The notes under the pieces were generated by a model. That model was not told the DNA's origin, ran no database searches, and was given only the letters and a program-made list of their open reading frames with translations. The translations under genes and the position numbers were made by a program. This document shows, in pieces, positions 60,698-64,000 of a DNA stretch of 64,000 nucleotides (the stretch's first letter is position 1; each line of letters starts with the position of its first letter). The DNA is from Massilia agri (GTDB lineage: Bacteria > Pseudomonadota > Gammaproteobacteria > Burkholderiales > Burkholderiaceae_D), in assembly GCF_024753255.1 (NCBI RefSeq), contig NZ_JANUHA010000012.1, positions 98,520 through 162,519 of the forward strand. The letters are read 5' to 3'.

Positions 60698-60740
60698 AAA
60701 AAACAAACGCGGGCGAAGCCATTGTGTGGCTGCGCCCGCG
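60698..60740 (-). terminator. aspS intrinsic terminator
   Basis: A 14-bp stem with one mismatch (60708-60721 pairs with 60727-60740, loop TTGTG) is followed in the aspS direction by TTTGTTTTTT (A-tract 60698-60707). The combination of a GC-rich stem and a T-tract is a strong rho-independent terminator between aspS and nudB. Confidence 0.88.
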
Positions 60741-60748
60741 TGAGTTGA

Positions 60749-60778
60749 ACGCATGGTCGGCAAAGCCGACCACCCTAC
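60749..60778. repeat. REP-like palindromic element, copy C
   Basis: ACGC, TGGTCGGC (60754-60761), loop AAA, GCCGACCA (60765-60772), CCCTAC: a perfect 8-bp hairpin between the aspS stop and its terminator. Same plan as copy B at 48.25 kb: ACGC[A/G]TGG.CGG ... CCG.CCACCCTAC. Confidence 0.7.
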
Positions 60779-62581
60779 TTAAGCGACTTTCGGCTCGTTG
60801 CGCAGGCGGATGTGCAGTTCCTTGAGCTGCTTCTCGTCGACTTCCGACGGCGCGTTGGTGAGCAGGTCTTGCGCGCGCTGGGTCTTCGGGAAGGCGATCA
60901 CGTCGCGGATCGACTCGGAGCCGGTCATCAGGGTGATGAGGCGGTCCAGGCCGAAGGCCAGGCCACCGTGCGGCGGCGCGCCGTACTGCAGGGCGTCGAG
61001 CAGGAAGCCGAACTTCAGCTGCGCTTCCTCGGCGTCGATCTTCAGGGCGCGGAACACCTTGCTCTGCACGTCTTCACGGTGGATACGGATCGAGCCGCCG
61101 CCCAGTTCCCAGCCGTTCAGGACCATGTCGTAGGCCTTGGCGACACAGGCGCCCGGGTTGGTCTCGAGCATGTCTTCGTGGCCATCCTTCGGTGCGGTGA
61201 AGGGGTGGTGGGTGGCGTTCCAGCGGTCGCCGTCTTCGTCGTACTCGAACATCGGAAAGTCGATGACCCACAGCGGCGCCCAGACGTCGTCGAACAGGCC
61301 GGCCTTCTTGCCGAATTCCGAGTGGCCGATCTTCACGCGCAGCGCGCCGATGGCGTCGTTGACGACCTTGGCCTTGTCGGCGCCGAAGAAGATCAGGTCG
61401 CCGTCTTCGGCGCCCGTCAGTTCCAGGATCTGCGCCAGCACGTCGTCCGAGATGTTCTTGACGATCGGCGACTGCAGGCCGTCACGGCCCTTGGCCTTCT
61501 CGTTGACCTTGATGTAGGCCAGGCCCTTGGCGCCGTAGATGGCGACGAACTGGGTGTACGCGTCGATTTCCGAACGCGGCATCGAACCGCCCTGCGGCAC
61601 GCGCAGGCCGACCACGCGGCCGCCCGGCATGTTGGCGGCGCTGTTGAAGACCTTGAACTCGACCGACTTCATCAGCTCGGTCAGTTCGGTGAACTGCAGC
61701 TTGACGCGCATGTCCGGCTTGTCCGAACCGTAGGAGCCCATGGCGGTGGCGAAGTCCATCACCGGGAACGGATTCGGCAGGTCGATGCCGGCGGCGTTCT
61801 TGAAGACGACGCGCATCATGTCTTCGAACAGGTCACGGATTTCCTGTTCGGTCAGGAAGGAGGTTTCGCAGTCGATCTGGGTGAATTCCGGCTGGCGGTC
61901 GGCGCGCAGGTCTTCATCGCGGAAGCACTTGGTGATCTGGTAGTAGCGGTCGAAGTTGGCGACCATCAGCAGCTGCTTGAACAGCTGCGGCGACTGCGGC
62001 AGCGCGAAGAAGTTGCCCGGGTTGACGCGCGAGGGGACGAGATAGTCGCGCGCGCCTTCCGGGGTCGACTTGGTCAGCATCGGGGTTTCGATGTCGATGA
62101 AGCCCAGGTTGTCGAGGTACTTGCGCACTTCCATCGACACCTTGTAGCGCAGGCGCAGGTTGTGCTGCATCTGCTGGCGGCGCAGGTCGAGCACGCGGTG
62201 GGTCAGGCGGGTGGTTTCCGACAGGTTGTCGTCGTCCAGCTGGAAGGGCACCGGCACCGATGCGTTCAGCACTTCCAGGTTGGTGGTGTTGATCTCGATC
62301 TTGCCCGACTTCAGGTTGGCGTTGGCGGTGCCTTCCAGGCGGTTCACGACCGTGCCGGTGATGCGCAGGCAGTACTCGTTGCGCACGTGTTCCGCGGCCT
62401 TGAACACCTCGGCGTTATCCGGGTGGCAGACCACCTGCACCAGGCCTTCGCGGTCGCGCAGGTCGATGAAGATCACGCCGCCGTGGTCGCGGCGACGGTG
62501 CACCCAGCCACACAGGCTGACGGTTTGGCCCAGCAGTTCCTCGGTGACGAGGCCGCAGTAGTGAGTACGCATGGAGGACAT
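60779..62581 (-). CDS. aspS: Aspartate-tRNA ligase
   Basis: A 600-residue class II synthetase that charges tRNA-Asp. N-terminal OB-fold anticodon domain ([32 protein letters not shown]), motif 2 [25 protein letters not shown], the GAD insertion domain and motif 3 [19 protein letters not shown] 62581 has GGAACGA upstream; 62572 is an alternative (MRTHYCG) matching the E. coli N-terminus. Downstream of DUF502 and fmdB on the same strand. Confidence 0.97.
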   Translation of the reverse strand: MSSMRTHYCGLVTEELLGQTVSLCGWVHRRRDHGGVIFIDLRDREGLVQVVCHPDNAEVFKAAEHVRNEYCLRITGTVVNRLEGTANANLKSGKIEINTTNLEVLNASVPVPFQLDDDNLSETTRLTHRVLDLRRQQMQHNLRLRYKVSMEVRKYLDNLGFIDIETPMLTKSTPEGARDYLVPSRVNPGNFFALPQSPQLFKQLLMVANFDRYYQITKCFRDEDLRADRQPEFTQIDCETSFLTEQEIRDLFEDMMRVVFKNAAGIDLPNPFPVMDFATAMGSYGSDKPDMRVKLQFTELTELMKSVEFKVFNSAANMPGGRVVGLRVPQGGSMPRSEIDAYTQFVAIYGAKGLAYIKVNEKAKGRDGLQSPIVKNISDDVLAQILELTGAEDGDLIFFGADKAKVVNDAIGALRVKIGHSEFGKKAGLFDDVWAPLWVIDFPMFEYDEDGDRWNATHHPFTAPKDGHEDMLETNPGACVAKAYDMVLNGWELGGGSIRIHREDVQSKVFRALKIDAEEAQLKFGFLLDALQYGAPPHGGLAFGLDRLITLMTGSESIRDVIAFPKTQRAQDLLTNAPSEVDEKQLKELHIRLRNEPKVA

Positions 62582-62654
62582 AGTTTTCGTTCCAGGTTGG
62601 TTGGTTCGTTAAAGGCCAGAGCCTATTCTTTGATGCTGCGTTGTTCGGGTGTGC

Positions 62655-63242
62655 TCAGTCTGGAGCGACGACGCCCATCGAAACGATGTGCTTGAGCGCC
62701 GCGTCGACCGACATGTTCAGTTCCACGACCTTGCTGCGTTCCATCATCAGGAAAAAGCCCGAGGTCGGGTTCGGGGTGGTCGGCACATAGACGCTCACGT
62801 AGTCGCCCACCAGGTGGTTCTTGACGTCCCCGCCCGGAACGCCGGTCAGGAATGCGATGGTATAGGAATCCGCGTGCGGATACGGGATCAGGACAGGCGT
62901 GCGGAAGGCGTTGCCCGAGGATGAGAACAGCGTGTCCGACACCTGCTTGACGCTGCCGTACAGCGAGCTGACGACCGGGATGCGCTTCATGACGCGGTCG
63001 CCCAGGCGCACGATGTAGCCGCCGATCAGGTTATTGGTCAGGAGGCCCGTCAGGAACACGATGGCGATCGTCAGGACCGCGCCGAAGCCGGGGACGTCCA
63101 TGCCGAACAGCGAGCGCGGCTGCCAGGCTTCCGGTACGAACAGCAGCGACTGGTCGAGCGTGGTGATGATCAGGCTCAGCACCCAGGCGGTGATCGCCAG
63201 GGGTACCAGCACCAGCAAGCCAGTCAGGAAATATTTGCGCAT
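62655..63242 (-). CDS. DUF502 membrane protein
   Basis: A 195-residue membrane protein with two hydrophobic spans (FLTGLLVLVPLAITAWVLSLII and GAVLTIAIVFLTGLL) and the family motifs GDRVMKRIPVVSSLYGSVKQVSDTLFSSSGNAFRTPVLIPYPHADSYTIAFLTGV and YVPTTPNPTSGFFLMMERSKVVELNMSVDAALKHIVSMGVV. The family sits with aspS and fmdB in many betaproteobacteria, but its function is unknown. It is 67 bp after fmdB. Confidence 0.92.
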   Translation of the reverse strand: MRKYFLTGLLVLVPLAITAWVLSLIITTLDQSLLFVPEAWQPRSLFGMDVPGFGAVLTIAIVFLTGLLTNNLIGGYIVRLGDRVMKRIPVVSSLYGSVKQVSDTLFSSSGNAFRTPVLIPYPHADSYTIAFLTGVPGGDVKNHLVGDYVSVYVPTTPNPTSGFFLMMERSKVVELNMSVDAALKHIVSMGVVAPD

Positions 63243-63309
63243 CGCGTTCTCTTGTTCTTGTTCAGGGCTGCGGCTTCATCAGCCGCAGCAGGTCATGCTC
63301 TCAGGTACT

Positions 63310-63627
63310 TCAAGTACTGCTCTTGTCGCCGCCGGTCGCTGCGGGCGCGGGGGCCGGGGTGCTGGCCGTGCTGCCGGCATCGCTCGAGGCTGCCGGCGCG
63401 GCGGCGCCGTTGCTGCTGGCGCTGGTGCCGGTGGCCGGCGGCGTGCCGCCACGGAAGTCCGTCACGTACCAGCCGGTACCCTTGAGCTGGAAGCCCGCAG
63501 CAGTCACTTGCTTTTTGAAGGCTTCCTTGCCGCAGGAGGGGCAGACCGTCAGGACCGGATCAGAAATTTTTTGCAGTACATCCTTGGTAAAACCGCATTC
63601 ATCGCAGCGGTAAGCGTAAATCGGCAT
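63310..63627 (-). CDS. FmdB-type zinc ribbon protein
   Basis: A 105-residue protein. Start 63627 (MPIYAYRCDECGFTKDVLQKISDP) with GGAG upstream. Four zinc-binding Cys in CDECG and CPSCGKEAFKKQVTAAGFQLKGTGWYVTDF, then a long Ala/Ser/Gly/Pro tail. FmdB zinc ribbons are common regulatory-looking proteins; the first one described lies in a formamidase cluster, but no specific role is proven here. It heads the aspS-DUF502-fmdB group. Confidence 0.92.
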   Translation of the reverse strand: MPIYAYRCDECGFTKDVLQKISDPVLTVCPSCGKEAFKKQVTAAGFQLKGTGWYVTDFRGGTPPATGTSASSNGAAAPAASSDAGSTASTPAPAPAATGGDKSST

Positions 63628-63659
63628 CTGATACTCCGCAAAAATCTTCAAAACCCTGA

Positions 63660-63665
63660 ATTATA
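63660..63665 (-). promoter_or_regulatory. -10 element of the fmdB-DUF502-aspS promoter
   Basis: TATAAT on the leftward strand (63665-63660), 33 bases upstream of the fmdB ATG at 63627. A clear -35 was not found at the usual distance (GGCAAG is at the right place), so the strength is uncertain. Confidence 0.45.
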
Positions 63666-63807
63666 AAGCTTTTGCATGCACCCTTGCCTATTTTGCCCGC
63701 AGCGGAGCCGGGGGACGGCCCAGGGGATATGGCCGAGGTGTTGTTTTTAATCATCGACAACGCGTGTTTCGTTTGCGCAAGGACAGCCCGGGGTGATTAA
63801 ATAGCAT

Positions 63808-63950
63808 CTTTCCTTCGAACATGATGGCAGTAGAGAAAGCTCTGCTGCCCAAAGTTAAGAAGAAACAGAAGATTTTGCGCGGCGTCTGCCGCCGCTGGTC
63901 CATAGAAGAAAACTGCTTTTCCCGAGCCCGCCTTGTGCGGGCTTTTCTTT
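63808..63950 (+). ncRNA. Candidate small RNA
   Basis: Proposed rightward RNA of about 140 bases. A weak promoter (TTGCGC 63773-63778 and TTAAAT 63797-63802) precedes it. The body has a 9-bp hairpin GCAGTAGAG/CTCTGCTGC (63826-63847, one G-U pair) and a second GCGGC/GCCGC stem near 63880, and it ends in a rho-independent terminator at 63926-63950. No known RNA family is recognised; ATG 63821 opens a frame through the region but shows no ribosome site. Confidence 0.35.
63926..63950 (+). terminator. Rho-independent terminator
   Basis: GCCCGC (63926-63931), loop CTTGT, GCGGGC (63937-63942), then TTTTCTTT (63943-63950). It terminates a rightward transcript, yet no rightward protein gene precedes it in the last 6 kb, which is the main reason for proposing a small RNA here. 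Confidence 0.8.
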
Positions 63951-64000
63951 GGCGCTGTCACCGTTTGCTGTTGGGTCAAGGTGAACTGTGGTGTTGCTTC

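Larger units (their letters stand above)
63652..64000. other. Right-edge non-coding region with candidate RNA gene
   Basis: No convincing protein gene. The left part contains the fmdB promoter region; the right part contains a candidate small RNA (about 63808-63950). The sequence past the terminator runs to the window edge. Confidence 0.5.

Noticed and set aside
63821..64000. An open rightward frame from ATG 63821 to the edge
   Set aside because: No ribosome site, and it runs straight through a rho-independent terminator; treated as non-coding.

Overview
The window is GC-rich, densely coding chromosomal DNA of a Gram-negative betaproteobacterium, most probably Oxalobacteraceae of the Massilia/Telluria type. 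This placement is an inference from gene content: PEP-CTERM proteins, a NudB-aspS-DUF502-FmdB block, an HD/ECH-type FadB operon, a Gram-negative porin and LPS-type glycosyltransferases. I see no rRNA, tRNA or CRISPR array. About 60 protein genes are supported.

Layout. 1-6.5 kb: the tail of an unknown gene, a GFA-family zinc protein, small membrane or exported proteins, a phosphocholine-type phospholipase C followed 19 bp later by a PEP-CTERM protein, and a second PEP-CTERM-like protein behind an AT-rich gap. 6.7-14.3 kb: a methyltransferase, a membrane histidine kinase, a very large patatin-like lipase with a membrane core, and an aldo/keto reductase divergent from a LysR regulator. 14.3-21.2 kb: a soluble histidine kinase overlapping a receiver-TPR protein, then mnmC-tag and a GT4-GT9 glycosyltransferase pair, both pairs joined by ATGA overlaps. 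21.5-26 kb: an exported galactose mutarotase and a GH2 glycosidase interrupted by a frameshift in a T7 run. 26-32.5 kb: MocR divergent from osmC-paiB, twin DUF4142 proteins, an acid phosphatase, a GyrI-like protein and a GIN-domain protein.

32.1-39.9 kb is an arsenic-resistance locus. arsR-arsC-arsB-arsH-DUF4326 runs leftwards. A flavin monooxygenase with a Cys-rich tail, an MFS pump and a second ArsR run rightwards from the same control region. These are followed by a phosphinothricin/arsinothricin-type acetyltransferase, an OsmC protein and an orphan NuoB paralogue. The two ArsR proteins carry differently placed cysteines, which suggests two independent metalloid sensors.

40-47.4 kb: AraC regulators, a fosmidomycin-resistance-type MFS pump, a GNAT enzyme, an alpha/beta hydrolase, an SDR, MarC and a porin. 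47.4-54.5 kb: a complete beta-oxidation operon (tetR, acyl-CoA dehydrogenase, fadB, thiolase, enoyl-CoA hydratase). 54.7-57.1 kb: a DUF819 membrane protein and a REP-associated tyrosine transposase (RAYT) enclosed by a perfect 26-bp inverted repeat. 57.1-64 kb: hslR, clsB with its EEP partner, a small promoter-bearing gene with a structured leader, nudB, aspS, DUF502, fmdB, and a candidate small RNA ending in a clear terminator.

No wholly new system can be claimed from sequence alone. The best candidates for follow-up are the extended arsenic locus, the RAYT element, the degenerate MnmC methyltransferase domain and the candidate RNA at the right edge.
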